From Streptomyces sp. NA02950 (GTDB lineage: Bacteria; Actinomycetota; Actinomycetes; Streptomycetales; Streptomycetaceae), in the NCBI RefSeq assembly GCF_013364155.1, contig NZ_CP054916.1, positions 4,337,001-4,401,000 on the forward strand: a stretch of DNA of 64,000 bases, read 5' to 3'. Below, piece by piece: positions 9,008 through 17,541 of this stretch; positions within the stretch are counted from its first letter, which is position 1, and the number at the start of each line of letters is the position of its first letter. The position numbers and the translations under genes are program-made. The notes under the pieces were generated by a model. That model worked only from the letters and a program-made list of their open reading frames with translations, was not told the DNA's origin and made no database searches.

Positions 9008-9298
9008 CCCCTGCTCCCCTCCCTGCGTACCCCGGCGGCGGCTCGCCTCGCTGCCCTCGCGCACCGTGCCCTCGCGGTCCGGCCTTGTGGGCCGGGCTGT
9101 GCGGCCGGTCGGTGGACCGGGCCTGTGGGCCGGTCCGCTGGGCCGGGTGACAGCGACCGGTCCCAGCACATCACATTACGCACCCATCCCGTCACCCATA
9201 GTCGCTAATTTGCTGGAACGAGAATCGAACGGACGGCGGGGTACGGAACGCGTGCCCAACCGGGACAGCGGCCCTGACCGGTCACAGGCACTCGCCGG

Positions 9299-11218
9299 TC
9301 ACACCAGGCGCACCGGTTTCTCCGGGCGCACCCCCACCTCACCCAGCCAGACGCGCAGCGGCTCGGCGTCCCCGTCCTCGACCAGGCTCAGCACCGGATG
9401 CGCCAGATCCGCGCGGCGCCGTCCGCCCACCAGCAGCGCGGGCCCGTCCAGCCAGTCCAGGCCCGGGCTGGCGCCCGCGGTGTCGACCGCGGCACAGCAG
9501 ACCATCGCGGTGACATGGTCGGTGAGCAGCTCACGGCCGGTGCGGGGCGGCTGGAGCGGGAACAGCGGGGCGAACCCGTCGATCCACGGATCGCCGCCGC
9601 CCGCTCCGGCGCCCTCCCCCGCCGTACGGGCCAGATGCGCCCGGCTCGCCTCCTGCTGGACCGCCTCCTCCCGGGCCAGCTCCACACTGAGCCGGGCCGC
9701 GAGCTCCGGGCCGCTGTCCGCCGTGCGCTCCCGCGCGCCCGGCCCGGCCCCCTGGCCGTCGCCGGTGGTGAGGCGCTCGATGACCCGGGCGAGCGTGGGC
9801 GGGACGGGCGGGCCCGCGGGCCCCGGTGGGGTGCCCGGTGTCCCGGACCGCTCGTCCAGGACCCGGTGCAGCCGGGCGGCCTCCAGCCGCCACTTGCGGT
9901 CGACGACCTCCTCCGGGTACTTCCCCCAGTCCACCGGGGACCAGTCGGGGCCCGGCTCCGGCGGTCCGCCGTGGAAGAGACGGGCAGCGAGCAGCGAGGT
10001 GGCCTCGTCGATCAGCCCCGGCTCCTCCAGCAGATCGCAGGCGGGCCGCTCGCTCAGCCGGGAGGCGAACCCCTCGGCCAGCCGGTCCCGGCGGGAGAGC
10101 TCGGTGAGGGCGGAGACCACGCCCGCGTCCAGCCTGGAGGGCCAGCGGCCCATCCGCCAGGCGGGCAGGGCGACCCGGGTGAGCAGCCGGTCCCAGCCCG
10201 CGTAGGCCAGCCCCACCTGCTCCTGGGCGACGATCCGCAGACCGTAGTCGACCGCCTGGGCGCGCTCGGAGGCGGCCGCGGCGACCGCGCGCTCCATCTG
10301 GGCGGCGTGGTCCCGGCAGCCGCGCAGCAGCAGCCGGGCGACCCAGCCGACGAAGGCGAACGCGGGACGGCGCACCGCCCGGCCGAGCGCCGCCGCGGCG
10401 GCGGGCGCGGACCCCGGCCGCGGGCCGCGGCCGGGCCCCGAGCCGTACGGAGCGGCGGACGCGGTGTCGCCGCCGCGGGTGGCGACGGCCACTGCGGCGT
10501 CCAGGCCCCGGACGAAGCGCCGGGCGGCGGCTATGTCGGGGTGGACGGACGGGCCGGTGCCCGCCACCACGGGCGCGAGCAGCGCCCGCAGCTCGGCGAC
10601 GCGCATCCACCACAGGAACGGCGAGCCGATGACCAGCACCGGGGCCTGCGGGGCGCGGTGCTCACGGCGGTCCGTGAGCCGGTCGTCACCCGCCGGGCCC
10701 GGTGCCCCGGGCAGGCCGTCCGTCTGCGGTGCGGACCGGGTCCCGTCGGCCGAGAGGGCGCCGCGGTCCCGCCGCCCCCGGCGGGAGGCGTAGGCGGGAT
10801 GCGTACGGTCCTCCAGCCAGCTGTCGCAGTCCGGGGTGAGCGCTATCGCCGAGGGCGCCGGCACCTCCAGGCGCTCGGCCAGATCGCGGACCAGCCGGTA
10901 CAGATCGGGGGCGGTCTCCTCGGCGATGGGCACCGTGGGGGTGAACGCGGGCTTGGCCCGGACGATCACGGCGGCCACCGCCGCCGCCAGCAGCAGGACC
11001 AGCAGGGCGCCGCCGACCACGGTCCAGCGCAGCGCGGTCCAGCCCTCGTCGTGCGAACCGCCGATGCGGCCCATGGCGCTGCCGGCCAGCAGCACGACGG
11101 CCGCGGCCGCCGGGAGGAGCGCGACCGCCAGCGCGGTGCTCCGGATCCGCAGTACCGCGAGGGCACGGGCGCGTGCCGCCAGTGCACCTGCTTCGGGACC
11201 TGCCACGGTTCTCATCAC
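9299..11218 (-). CDS. Membrane protein with degenerate M48-peptidase-like region
   Basis: A 639-residue protein with two N-terminal membrane spans (about residues 28-48 and 66-88), then a soluble region. The segment APDLYRLVRDLAERLEVPAPSAIALTP and later VLVIGSPFLWWMRVAELRALLAPVVAG follow the pattern that in HtpX-like M48 peptidases precedes the zinc helix. The HEXXH motif expected right after it is absent (AGTGPSVHPDI instead), so catalysis is unlikely. The rest is Arg/Ala-rich helical sequence with no recognised domain. I remember a membrane protein beside purD in other Streptomyces, so this looks conserved. Inactive-peptidase ancestry is inference from pattern only. Confidence 0.6.
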   Translation of the reverse strand: MMRTVAGPEAGALAARARALAVLRIRSTALAVALLPAAAAVVLLAGSAMGRIGGSHDEGWTALRWTVVGGALLVLLLAAAVAAVIVRAKPAFTPTVPIAEETAPDLYRLVRDLAERLEVPAPSAIALTPDCDSWLEDRTHPAYASRRGRRDRGALSADGTRSAPQTDGLPGAPGPAGDDRLTDRREHRAPQAPVLVIGSPFLWWMRVAELRALLAPVVAGTGPSVHPDIAAARRFVRGLDAAVAVATRGGDTASAAPYGSGPGRGPRPGSAPAAAAALGRAVRRPAFAFVGWVARLLLRGCRDHAAQMERAVAAAASERAQAVDYGLRIVAQEQVGLAYAGWDRLLTRVALPAWRMGRWPSRLDAGVVSALTELSRRDRLAEGFASRLSERPACDLLEEPGLIDEATSLLAARLFHGGPPEPGPDWSPVDWGKYPEEVVDRKWRLEAARLHRVLDERSGTPGTPPGPAGPPVPPTLARVIERLTTGDGQGAGPGARERTADSGPELAARLSVELAREEAVQQEASRAHLARTAGEGAGAGGGDPWIDGFAPLFPLQPPRTGRELLTDHVTAMVCCAAVDTAGASPGLDWLDGPALLVGGRRRADLAHPVLSLVEDGDAEPLRVWLGEVGVRPEKPVRLV

Positions 11219-11489
11219 CCCCTACGGTCCAGCCGGTTTGTGAACGGCGGACGACGGCGGCGTTGTCTTCAACCCCCACTTTCGCACTGGCCGTCGGCAT
11301 CGCAATGCCGGTGGGCCAGTTGCCGCACCTCGCCTGAGCGGCACATTAGTTGGGGGCCGGGCGTGCGTCAGCAGGATGGGGAACCGCTCACCCAATGGAA
11401 TGGCCTTGGGCAAAACCGGGAACCCCGCGATTGCGAATTCGATCCCGCTGTGCCGCCCCGTGGCGAGGGCCGTGCGAAGCGTCGCGCGC

Positions 11490-12767
11490 TCAGCCGGAGC
11501 CGGTGTCCGACGCCGCCCGCGCGGCGATGTCGGTGCGGTGGTGGGAGCCCTCGAGACCGATCCGGCCCACCGCCCGGTACGCCCGCTCCCGCGCGGTGAC
11601 CAGGTCGGGTCCGGTCGCGGTGACGGACAGCACCCGGCCGCCCGCGCTCACCACGGCGCCGGAGGCGGCGTCCCGCTTGGTGCCCGCGTGCAGCACATAC
11701 GCCGCGGGGGCGTCCTGCTCCGCGATGTCCGCCAGTCCGGTGATCGGGTCACCCGTGCGCGGCGTATCCGGGTAGTTGTGGGAGGCCACGACGACCGTCA
11801 CGGCCGCGTCGTCGCTCCAGCGCAGCGGGGGCTCGGCGGCCAGACGGCCGGTGGCGGCGGCCAGCAGCACCCTGGCCAACGGAGTCTTCAGCCGGGCCAG
11901 GACGACCTGGGTCTCGGGGTCGCCGAAGCGCGCGTTGAACTCGATCACGCGCACCCCGCGCGAGGTGATCGCCAGACCCGCGTACAGCAGCCCGGAGAAC
12001 GGCGTGCCACGGCGGCGCAGCTCGTCCACGGTGGGCTGGAGCACGGTGGTCATGACCTCGTCCACCAGCTTGGGGTCGGCCCAGGGCAGCGGGGAGTACG
12101 CACCCATGCCGCCGGTGTTCGGGCCCTCGTCGCCGTCGTGGGCGCGCTTGAAGTCCTGGGCGGGCTGGAGCGGGACGACGGTCTCCCCGTCGGTGATCGC
12201 GAAGAGGGAGACCTCGGGGCCGTCGAGGAACTCCTCGATCACCACGCGGTCGCAGGCCAGAGCGTGTGCACGAGCGGTCTCGACATCGCCGGTCACCACG
12301 ACGCCCTTGCCCGCGGCCAAACCGTCGTCCTTGACGACATAAGGGGCGCCGAAGGCGTCGAGGGCCTCGTCGACCTCGGCGGCGGTGGTGCAGACGTAGG
12401 AGCGGGCGGTGGGGACGGCCGCGGACGCCATCACGTCCTTGGCGAACGCCTTGGAGCCCTCCAGCAGCGCGGCCTCGCCGGACGGCCCGAAGGCCGGGAT
12501 GCCGCGCTCGCGCACGGCGTCGGCCACCCCCGCGACCAGCGGGGCCTCGGGGCCGATGACCACCAGGTCCGCCGCCAGCGCGGTGGCGAGGTCGGCGACG
12601 GCACCGCCGTCGAGGGCGTCGACGGCGTGCAGCTCGGCGACCTCGGCGATGCCGGCGTTGCCGGGGGCGCAGTGCAGTGCGGTGACGTCGGGGTCGAGAG
12701 AGAGTGCGCGGCACAGGGCATGTTCGCGGGCGCCGCCGCCGATGACGAGGACCTTCACGGTATGCAC
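11490..12767 (-). CDS. purD: Phosphoribosylamine-glycine ligase
   Basis: PurD makes glycinamide ribonucleotide from phosphoribosylamine, glycine and ATP. The 425-residue protein has the N-terminal nucleotide fold [17 protein letters not shown], then [15 protein letters not shown], the ATP-grasp domain ([35 protein letters not shown]) and the family signature [17 protein letters not shown]. Length and motifs are complete. A 271-bp gap separates it from the membrane gene downstream; it shows no ORF and no clear hairpin. Confidence 0.96.
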   Translation of the reverse strand: MHTVKVLVIGGGAREHALCRALSLDPDVTALHCAPGNAGIAEVAELHAVDALDGGAVADLATALAADLVVIGPEAPLVAGVADAVRERGIPAFGPSGEAALLEGSKAFAKDVMASAAVPTARSYVCTTAAEVDEALDAFGAPYVVKDDGLAAGKGVVVTGDVETARAHALACDRVVIEEFLDGPEVSLFAITDGETVVPLQPAQDFKRAHDGDEGPNTGGMGAYSPLPWADPKLVDEVMTTVLQPTVDELRRRGTPFSGLLYAGLAITSRGVRVIEFNARFGDPETQVVLARLKTPLARVLLAAATGRLAAEPPLRWSDDAAVTVVVASHNYPDTPRTGDPITGLADIAEQDAPAAYVLHAGTKRDAASGAVVSAGGRVLSVTATGPDLVTARERAYRAVGRIGLEGSHHRTDIAARAASDTGSG

Positions 12768-12859
12768 CCTACGGCCTGGGCGGTGTGTGGCTGCCCTTCG
12801 GGGCAGCCGTTCCCGGCTCGGATCAGCACGTCAGCCCCTCCCGGCGCCCTCGCAGCCGG

Positions 12860-13111
12860 TCAGCCGCCGGCACGGCCGACGTGTTCGATGTGGAGGGCGT
12901 GAGCGTCCGGGTCGACACGGTAGAGGATGCGCCAGGGGCCGTGGCGAAGACGACGGTGCTCGGTGCCCCATGGATGGGACCCTTCAGGCCGGTGGTTCTC
13001 GGCCAGTTGGTCGGTGGCACGCAGAAGGGCGTCGACACCCTGGGGGTCATCTTTGAGATAACCGGCTGCGGCGTTGAGGGCTGCGGGTTCCCACGTAACC
13101 CGCCAGGTCAC
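12860..13111 (-). CDS. RelE/ParE-superfamily toxin
   Basis: An 83-residue basic protein of the RelE fold: [12 protein letters not shown] as first strand, a helical hairpin, then the C-terminal sheet [28 protein letters not shown]. The pattern RxRxGxWRxLYRVD is that of ribosome-dependent mRNA interferases. It starts at GTG overlapping the antitoxin stop as GTGA, the usual coupling in these operons with the antitoxin gene first. Toxicity and the catalytic residues are inferred from the family. Confidence 0.85.
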   Translation of the reverse strand: MTWRVTWEPAALNAAAGYLKDDPQGVDALLRATDQLAENHRPEGSHPWGTEHRRLRHGPWRILYRVDPDAHALHIEHVGRAGG

Positions 13112-13371
13112 ACGTCCCTCCCGGCAGCATCGAGGAGTGCGCGGCGGGCTTCGTCGTGGGGGATGGGGGTCTCGCTGCGGCCCAGAGCACGATCGCGCTC
13201 GATGCGGGTGAGCGCGAGGGCATCCTCAAGGTCTTCGAGCTCGGCCGGTGAGATGAGGACCGCTGTGGGGACACCACGGTCGGTCAGGGTGATGTGCTCG
13301 TGCTGGGCGGCTCGGCGAGCGAGGTCGCCAAGCCGCCCCCGCGCTTCCGCGATGGGATATGTAGCCGACAT
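13108..13371 (-). CDS. Phd/YefM-family antitoxin
   Basis: An 87-residue antitoxin, MSATYPIAEARGRLGDLARRA at its start, with the Phd/YefM N-terminal DNA-binding fold (HEHITLTDRGVPTAVLISPAEL) followed by a toxin-wrapping C-terminal helix. I chose the ATG at 13371 because homology begins there; a GTG at 13386 would add VYTRF and would place the operator-like palindrome inside the coding sequence. It is cotranscribed with the RelE-type toxin downstream. Antitoxins of this family repress their own promoter. Confidence 0.85.
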   Translation of the reverse strand: MSATYPIAEARGRLGDLARRAAQHEHITLTDRGVPTAVLISPAELEDLEDALALTRIERDRALGRSETPIPHDEARRALLDAAGRDV

Positions 13372-13376
13372 GAATC

Positions 13377-13389
13377 TAGTGTACACCTA
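13377..13389. promoter_or_regulatory. TGTACA-centred operator of the toxin-antitoxin pair
   Basis: An 8-bp perfect palindrome GTGTACAC (13379-13386) sits inside an imperfect 13-bp palindrome, 6-18 nt upstream of the antitoxin ATG. A TACACCT half repeat follows on the other side. The core TGTACA is the known recognition element of E. coli YefM. Autorepression through this site is therefore a reasonable inference. Confidence 0.55.
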
Positions 13390-13420
13390 CATACACCTCT
13401 GCACACGGCTCCTCGGCGGT

Positions 13421-13648
13421 CTACAGCTCGCCGGACAGTACGCCCTTGCGGAAGGCGTCCCACTCGGCGGCCGTGTAGCGGAGCGCCGGGAAGTCGGGGT
13501 TCTTGGAGTCGCGGAGGGCGACGCCGCCGCCGGGGAGATCGGTGATCTCCACACATTGGTTGCCACCATTGCTGAATCGGGATTTGCGCCACCGCGCCCC
13601 GCTCAGGTCTATGGCATAGAGGTCGTCCTTGCGGTCCGTGGTGCTCAC
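13421..13648 (-). CDS. DUF397 protein (WhiJ-cluster partner)
   Basis: A 75-residue protein with the DUF397 signature: WRKSRFSNGGNQCVEI, then VALRDSKNPDFPALRYTAAEW and a final FRKGVLSGEL. It starts at GTG overlapping the stop of the HTH gene upstream as GTGA. DUF397 proteins almost always accompany an XRE/DUF5753 regulator in Streptomyces and are thought to modulate it. The role is inferred from context. Confidence 0.92.
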   Translation of the reverse strand: MSTTDRKDDLYAIDLSGARWRKSRFSNGGNQCVEITDLPGGGVALRDSKNPDFPALRYTAAEWDAFRKGVLSGEL

Positions 13649-14514
13649 GTTGTGTTCCTCTCCAGCAGATGCGTGATGGTCTCCCGAGAATCATCCACAG
13701 AGAGCGCCGCCGCGACGATACGTTCGAACGCCATCTCGAAGAGCTTCGCGTCCTCGGCACCCTCCACGAAGTAGCCGCCCTGGATGTTCTCGATGTTGAC
13801 CACGGTGGGCCAGGGTTGCGGGAAGCGCACCACTTCGAAGAGCCCGAGCATCCCGGGGTGTGGGGTCGAGTTCAGCGGCATGATCTGAATGGTGATGCTG
13901 GGCAGATCCGCCATGTCGAGCAGATGCCGAAGCTGCTCACGCATGAGCGACGGGTACGAGACGAAGCGCTGATGCAGCGCGGCCTCATGGATGACGGCCC
14001 ACAGCTTCATCGGTTTGTCCGGTCGGGTGAGGATGGCCTGCCGCATTTTGCGGACCTCCGCGAGGGCCATCACCTCTTCCGTCGTGTGGGTCATGGCGAG
14101 CGCCGCGATGATCTCTCGTGCGTACGCACCGGTCTGGAGCAGACCGGGAATCAAGCCTGACGCGTAGATGTGCGTGCTCTCGGCGTCGGACTCCAGTGTC
14201 AGGTAGTCCTTGTACGACAGGCCGACGACATCGCCGTACGCCCGCCACCAGCCCTGCTTTCCGGCGTCCCGGGCCAGGTCGATCAGCGCGGTCACGATCT
14301 CGGGATCCGTCACGCCGTACAGCTTCAGCAGCTTCCCGATGTACTGCGGAGGCATCCGCGCCTTGGCGTTCTCGATACGGGACAGCTTGCTCTCGTCCCA
14401 GCCCATCGCCTCGGTGGCCCGGTCCAGGCTCATCCCGGCCTCGCGGCGGTAGGTGCGCAGCGCCTCACCGAGGCGGCGCCTGCGCAGAGTTGGCTGCGCG
14501 CGGACATTTGGCAT
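13645..14514 (-). CDS. XRE-family regulator with DUF5753 (WhiJ-like)
   Basis: A 289-residue protein: an N-terminal helix-turn-helix (about residues 13-68, LGEALRTYRREAGMSLDRAT, ESKLSRIEN) and a C-terminal DUF5753 domain (WWRAYGDVVGLSYKDYLTLE, YASGLIPGLLQTGAYAR, VIHEAALHQRFVS, FEVVRFPQPWPTVVNIEN, FERIVAAAL). WhiJ and its many paralogues control the developmental switch in Streptomyces, each with a DUF397 partner and often a small ATPase; both are present here. It is divergent from the ATPase gene across a 188-bp gap that is lower in GC than its surroundings. Confidence 0.92.
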   Translation of the reverse strand: MPNVRAQPTLRRRRLGEALRTYRREAGMSLDRATEAMGWDESKLSRIENAKARMPPQYIGKLLKLYGVTDPEIVTALIDLARDAGKQGWWRAYGDVVGLSYKDYLTLESDAESTHIYASGLIPGLLQTGAYAREIIAALAMTHTTEEVMALAEVRKMRQAILTRPDKPMKLWAVIHEAALHQRFVSYPSLMREQLRHLLDMADLPSITIQIMPLNSTPHPGMLGLFEVVRFPQPWPTVVNIENIQGGYFVEGAEDAKLFEMAFERIVAAALSVDDSRETITHLLERNTT

Positions 14515-14702
14515 GGTGCTTATTTCCCCTCCATGGTGCGCCTGACGGCGACTCGGGTGCAGTTTGGCATTGCCCCGGTATTCAAGTCGATGGAACGCAT
14601 GTTCTTCTTTATGCGAATTGTGGTTTCAACCTTGCTGATTAAGCTCTGACCAGGGCATTCTGCGGCAACGAAACACGAGCACTCTTTGCCGCCGGAGCCC
14701 CT

Positions 14703-15098
14703 ATGTCCGCGATGGGCACATACAGCAAGACCCTCCCCTGCGCACCCGAATCGGCCCGCCGGGCCCGGCTCTTGGCGCGAGCCGCCTGCGACACCTGGCA
14801 GTTGGCCGAGCTGGCCGACCAGGCGGCGCTGGTGATCTCGGAGTTGATGGGCAACGCCGTGGAGCACAGCGGCAGCCGATTAGTGCGGGTGACCGTCTCC
14901 CGCCCCGAGCCCTGCCGGGTACGGCTGACCGTGCTGGACAAGTCCCGCACCAGGCCCACGCAGCGCACCGCCTCCCCCGACGATGAGCACGGACGCGGTC
15001 TGGCGATCGTCGAGGCCGTATCCGACCGCTGGGGAGCGGATCCGCTCCGCTGGGGCAAGCGGGTCTGGGCCGAACTGTGCACGAAGGACGACCAGTGA
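14703..15098 (+). CDS. Small histidine-kinase-like ATP-binding protein (WhiJ cluster), contains a TTA codon
   Basis: A 131-residue HATPase_c_2 protein of the anti-sigma-factor/RsbW type, lacking any dimerisation-phosphoacceptor domain. The N box is VISELMGNAVEHS, the G1 region is VLDKSRTRPTQRTA, and the G2 region DDEHGRGLAIVEAVSDRWG. Leucine 60 is encoded by TTA (14880-14882), the rarest codon in Streptomyces, read by the bldA tRNA, so translation is probably restricted to the developmental phase. It is divergent from the XRE/DUF397 pair and completes a three-gene WhiJ-like cluster. Confidence 0.9.
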   Translation: MSAMGTYSKTLPCAPESARRARLLARAACDTWQLAELADQAALVISELMGNAVEHSGSRLVRVTVSRPEPCRVRLTVLDKSRTRPTQRTASPDDEHGRGLAIVEAVSDRWGADPLRWGKRVWAELCTKDDQ

Positions 15099-15394
15099 CG
15101 CGCCGCGGACTCGGCCGCGCCTGGGGCCTGGTGGATCGACGCGCCATAGACTGCCGCCTTCTCACGGCGTGCCTCAGCGAGGTGGTCAGCCTCTGCTTCC
15201 TGCTGGGCGGGCCGCTGTCGGTGACCGCCGTCTCGCTGTGGGAGCTGCGGCGGTTGTGGGACCGGTTCGGGGTCACCGTCCGCGGCCGAGCCGGGTCCGG
15301 CGGGGTCCGGATGCGGGGGTTGCGGGGGCCGCCGGGCACCGAGCGCGGCGTGGTGAGGGGCGGCGCCAGGGGTCGGGGGCACTCTTTCGGGTGA
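15095..15394 (+). CDS. Possible small protein coupled to the ATPase gene
   Basis: A GTG start overlaps the stop of the ATPase gene as GTGA, and the frame stays open for 99 residues with GC-rich third positions. It contains one hydrophobic stretch (LLTACLSEVVSLCFLLGGPL) that could span the membrane and an Arg/Gly-rich tail. No family is recognised. Frames open by chance in such GC-rich DNA, so this call rests mainly on the start-stop overlap. Confidence 0.3.
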   Translation: MTRRGLGRAWGLVDRRAIDCRLLTACLSEVVSLCFLLGGPLSVTAVSLWELRRLWDRFGVTVRGRAGSGGVRMRGLRGPPGTERGVVRGGARGRGHSFG

Positions 15395-15542
15395 GGGGGT
15401 CGGGGTGCCTATATCCGATGTGCCACCACTAATGGGCGGAAATCCCGTCATCCCGTCCGCGTGGCCAGCCGTTCGGCGGTAGGAATGGTGGCCGCGCATC
15501 AGCCGCGCGCCAGAGATACGCCGCCGCAGAGGGAGTGCACGG

Positions 15543-16274
15543 GTGAGTCAGCCGGAGATGCAGCCCGAGGGGCTCCCTCGGCAGGAGGGTGCGAGGAAGC
15601 AGGGGGACCTGCTCGGTCGGCCCTTCCCGCACGGCGACTGGGGCGAGCCCGCCGAGCGCCTCGACGAGGTGTACCAGTGGGTCGAGGAGGGCGCGCTGCG
15701 GGTGGCCGAGTGGTATCTCGCCGACCGGCTGTGGAAGCGGCGGACCGCGCAGGGTTTGCGGGTGGGGGCCGCGGCCGGGGCGGTGGTGGGGGCGGCGCTG
15801 CCGCTGCTGGATCTGACCGGGGTACTCGACCGCGGTGCCGGATGGGGTGCGTTCGCGCTGCTGCTGGCCGTCGCCTGCGTCGGCGCCGACCGGTTCTTCG
15901 GGCTGACCTCGGGCTGGATGCGGGACATGGCCACGGCGCAGGCCGTGCAGCGGCGGCTGGAGGTGTTGCAGTTCGACTGGGCGTCGGAGAGCGTACGGGA
16001 GGTGCTGGGCCCGACCGAGGGCACCGCGAGCGAGGCCGTGGAGCGATGCCTCTCGGTGCTGCGGCGGTTCTGCGAGGACGTGTCCGAGCTGGTGCGGACC
16101 GAGACCTCGGGCTGGATGGTGGACTTCGGCTCCGGTTCGGCGCCGCTGTTCAGCCAGTCGCTGGTGGGCCAGGGCTCCCGCCCGGACAGCGGGAGCCCCA
16201 CCAGTCGCTTTCCGCTGCCGCCCAGCACCCGGCCCAATATGCCGCGGCAGCGGCCTCCCGAGCCGCCCCGGTGA
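15543..16274 (+). CDS. Solo SLATT-type two-TM membrane protein
   Basis: A 243-residue protein. After a short polar leader it has a helix (LDEVYQWVEEGALRVAEWYL, about residues 38-57), two adjacent membrane spans (about 72-92 and 100-118), then a long helical cytoplasmic part (RDMATAQAVQRRLEVLQFDW, TASEAVERCLSVLRRFCEDV) and a Pro/Arg-rich tail. This is the organisation of SLATT proteins, predicted two-TM effectors linked to nucleotide-sensing defence systems. No SLOG or cyclic-nucleotide synthase gene lies next to it, so it is either solo or partnered elsewhere. It starts at GTG 15543. A membrane-effector role is inference. Confidence 0.6.
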   Translation: MSQPEMQPEGLPRQEGARKQGDLLGRPFPHGDWGEPAERLDEVYQWVEEGALRVAEWYLADRLWKRRTAQGLRVGAAAGAVVGAALPLLDLTGVLDRGAGWGAFALLLAVACVGADRFFGLTSGWMRDMATAQAVQRRLEVLQFDWASESVREVLGPTEGTASEAVERCLSVLRRFCEDVSELVRTETSGWMVDFGSGSAPLFSQSLVGQGSRPDSGSPTSRFPLPPSTRPNMPRQRPPEPPR

Positions 16275-16291
16275 GCGGCCTGTGGAGGACA

Positions 16292-16327
16292 GGACCTACA
16301 GGAGCTACGGGACCTACGGGACCTAAC
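16292..16327. repeat. Four tandem 9-bp repeats at a stop codon
   Basis: Units GGACCTACA, GGAGCTACG, GGACCTACG and GGACCTAAC follow one another. The array spans the gap between the SLATT gene and the end of the minus-strand gene at 16323 and includes that gene's TAG stop codon. Confidence 0.8.
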
Positions 16328-16973
16328 TGAACACGATCATCGAGCCCTGCCCCAGACTGCGGGTCGCCGCCGCGTGCAGCCCCAGCCACACATGGCGTTC
16401 CCGGGCGAACGGGCCGTCCTCGTACGGGACCGGGACGGCCGGTTCCTCCAGGCTGGTGGGCCGGGACGGGGGCGCCGGGGCGGGCGGGGGGTTGGACGCG
16501 TCGATGCCCAGCGCCGGGGCGACCGCCTCCAGTTCGCGCAGCAGCCCGTGGCTGGAGCCCAGCGGACCGCCGCCCTCGAGGAGTTCGTCGTTGGACAGCG
16601 GGCTCTGGAAATCGACGGGGACATAGGCACCCGCGTGGTCGTAGTGCCACACCAGATGCGACTGCTGGGCGGTGGACTCGAACATCTCCAGCAACTGCTC
16701 GTAGTCGCCGCCGAGTTCGTCGACCGGCGTCACCGCGAGTCCGCACAGTTGCAGCATGTGGGCGCGGCGCAGGAAGTGCAGCGCGTCGTAGTCGAAGCCC
16801 GCGACCGGGGCGACATCCCCCGACAGACCCGGCATATAGCCGAAGACGGGCACGGGCGGCAGACCGGCTTCACCGAGTGCCTTGTCGTACGCGGCGATCT
16901 CCTCGGCGAAGGGATTGTCGGGGCTGTGGCACAACACATCGACGAGCGGGACCAGCCAGAGGTCACATGCCAC
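16323..16973 (-). CDS. Conserved hypothetical protein
   Basis: A 216-residue soluble protein beginning MACDLWLVPLVDVLCHSPDNP, with a middle region predicted to be mixed helix and strand (AGFDYDALHFLRRAHMLQLC, QLLEMFESTAQQSHLVWHYD) and a Pro-rich linker around residue 165 before a C-terminal segment. There is no signal peptide or membrane span. The N-terminal wording resembles small Streptomyces proteins of unknown function; I do not recognise a catalytic motif. It converges with the SLATT gene and has no obvious operon partner. Confidence 0.75.
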   Translation of the reverse strand: MACDLWLVPLVDVLCHSPDNPFAEEIAAYDKALGEAGLPPVPVFGYMPGLSGDVAPVAGFDYDALHFLRRAHMLQLCGLAVTPVDELGGDYEQLLEMFESTAQQSHLVWHYDHAGAYVPVDFQSPLSNDELLEGGGPLGSSHGLLRELEAVAPALGIDASNPPPAPAPPSRPTSLEEPAVPVPYEDGPFARERHVWLGLHAAATRSLGQGSMIVFS

Positions 16974-17077
16974 GCGATCTCTCTCTCGTATCCGTACGGT
17001 CGGTGGTCGGCCCAGCGTAGTGCCCCGCGTACGCCGCGCGAAGAGTGCTGTCCACCGGGCCCCGGGCAGGCCCGGCC

Positions 17078-17536
17078 TCAGCCCGTACCGGAGGGGGAGT
17101 TGGTGTCGGAGGGGTCCGGGCTGTCGGTAGGGCCGGACGATGGGGAGCCGCTGGAGCCGCTCGGGGTGTCCGTCGGCGTCGGCTCGGTGGACGATTCGGA
17201 CGGCGACGCCGTGGGTGACTCGTCCGGCGAGCCGCTCGGGCTTCCGCTCGCGTCGCGCCGGTCCGATGTCGCCGCGCCGGTGCCCGGCACCCGGTTCGCG
17301 GGCGGTGTGCCGCTGCCGCCCGGCAGGGTGCGTACGGCCAGGGCGAACACCACCGCCACCAGCACCACCGCGAGCGCCGCCACCGCCGGCACCGCCACCC
17401 GGCGGATGCGCATCCGGCGCCGCCCCTGCCGTACGGCACCGGCCACATCGACGCCGGGCGCACCGGCCCCCGGTTCGAGGCCGCGCAGCGGGGCGAGCAG
17501 CCGGTCGGCCTCCCGCTCCAACTCGTCGTCACGCAT
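17078..17536 (-). CDS. Single-span membrane protein downstream of the ECF sigma factor (possible anti-sigma)
   Basis: A 152-residue protein with a short cytoplasmic N terminus (MRDDELEREADRLLAPLRGL), an Arg-rich stop (GRRRMRIRR), one membrane span of about 22 residues and an extracytoplasmic Ser/Thr/Pro/Asp-rich tail of about 75 residues that looks disordered. It starts 5 bp after the sigma-factor stop, so it is cotranscribed. Position and topology fit an anti-sigma factor, but the HxxxCxxC zinc motif of ZAS anti-sigma factors is absent. The role is inferred from context. Confidence 0.7.
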   Translation of the reverse strand: MRDDELEREADRLLAPLRGLEPGAGAPGVDVAGAVRQGRRRMRIRRVAVPAVAALAVVLVAVVFALAVRTLPGGSGTPPANRVPGTGAATSDRRDASGSPSGSPDESPTASPSESSTEPTPTDTPSGSSGSPSSGPTDSPDPSDTNSPSGTG

Positions 17537-17541
17537 GGCCG

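Noticed and set aside
11219..11489. Missed gene between purD and the membrane protein
   Set aside because: No frame has a Shine-Dalgarno plus coding character; it looks like ordinary intergenic sequence.
14639..15499. A 286-residue minus-strand ORF opposite the WhiJ-cluster ATPase
   Set aside because: It is Pro/Arg/His-rich and runs over a plus-strand ATPase with all HATPase boxes.
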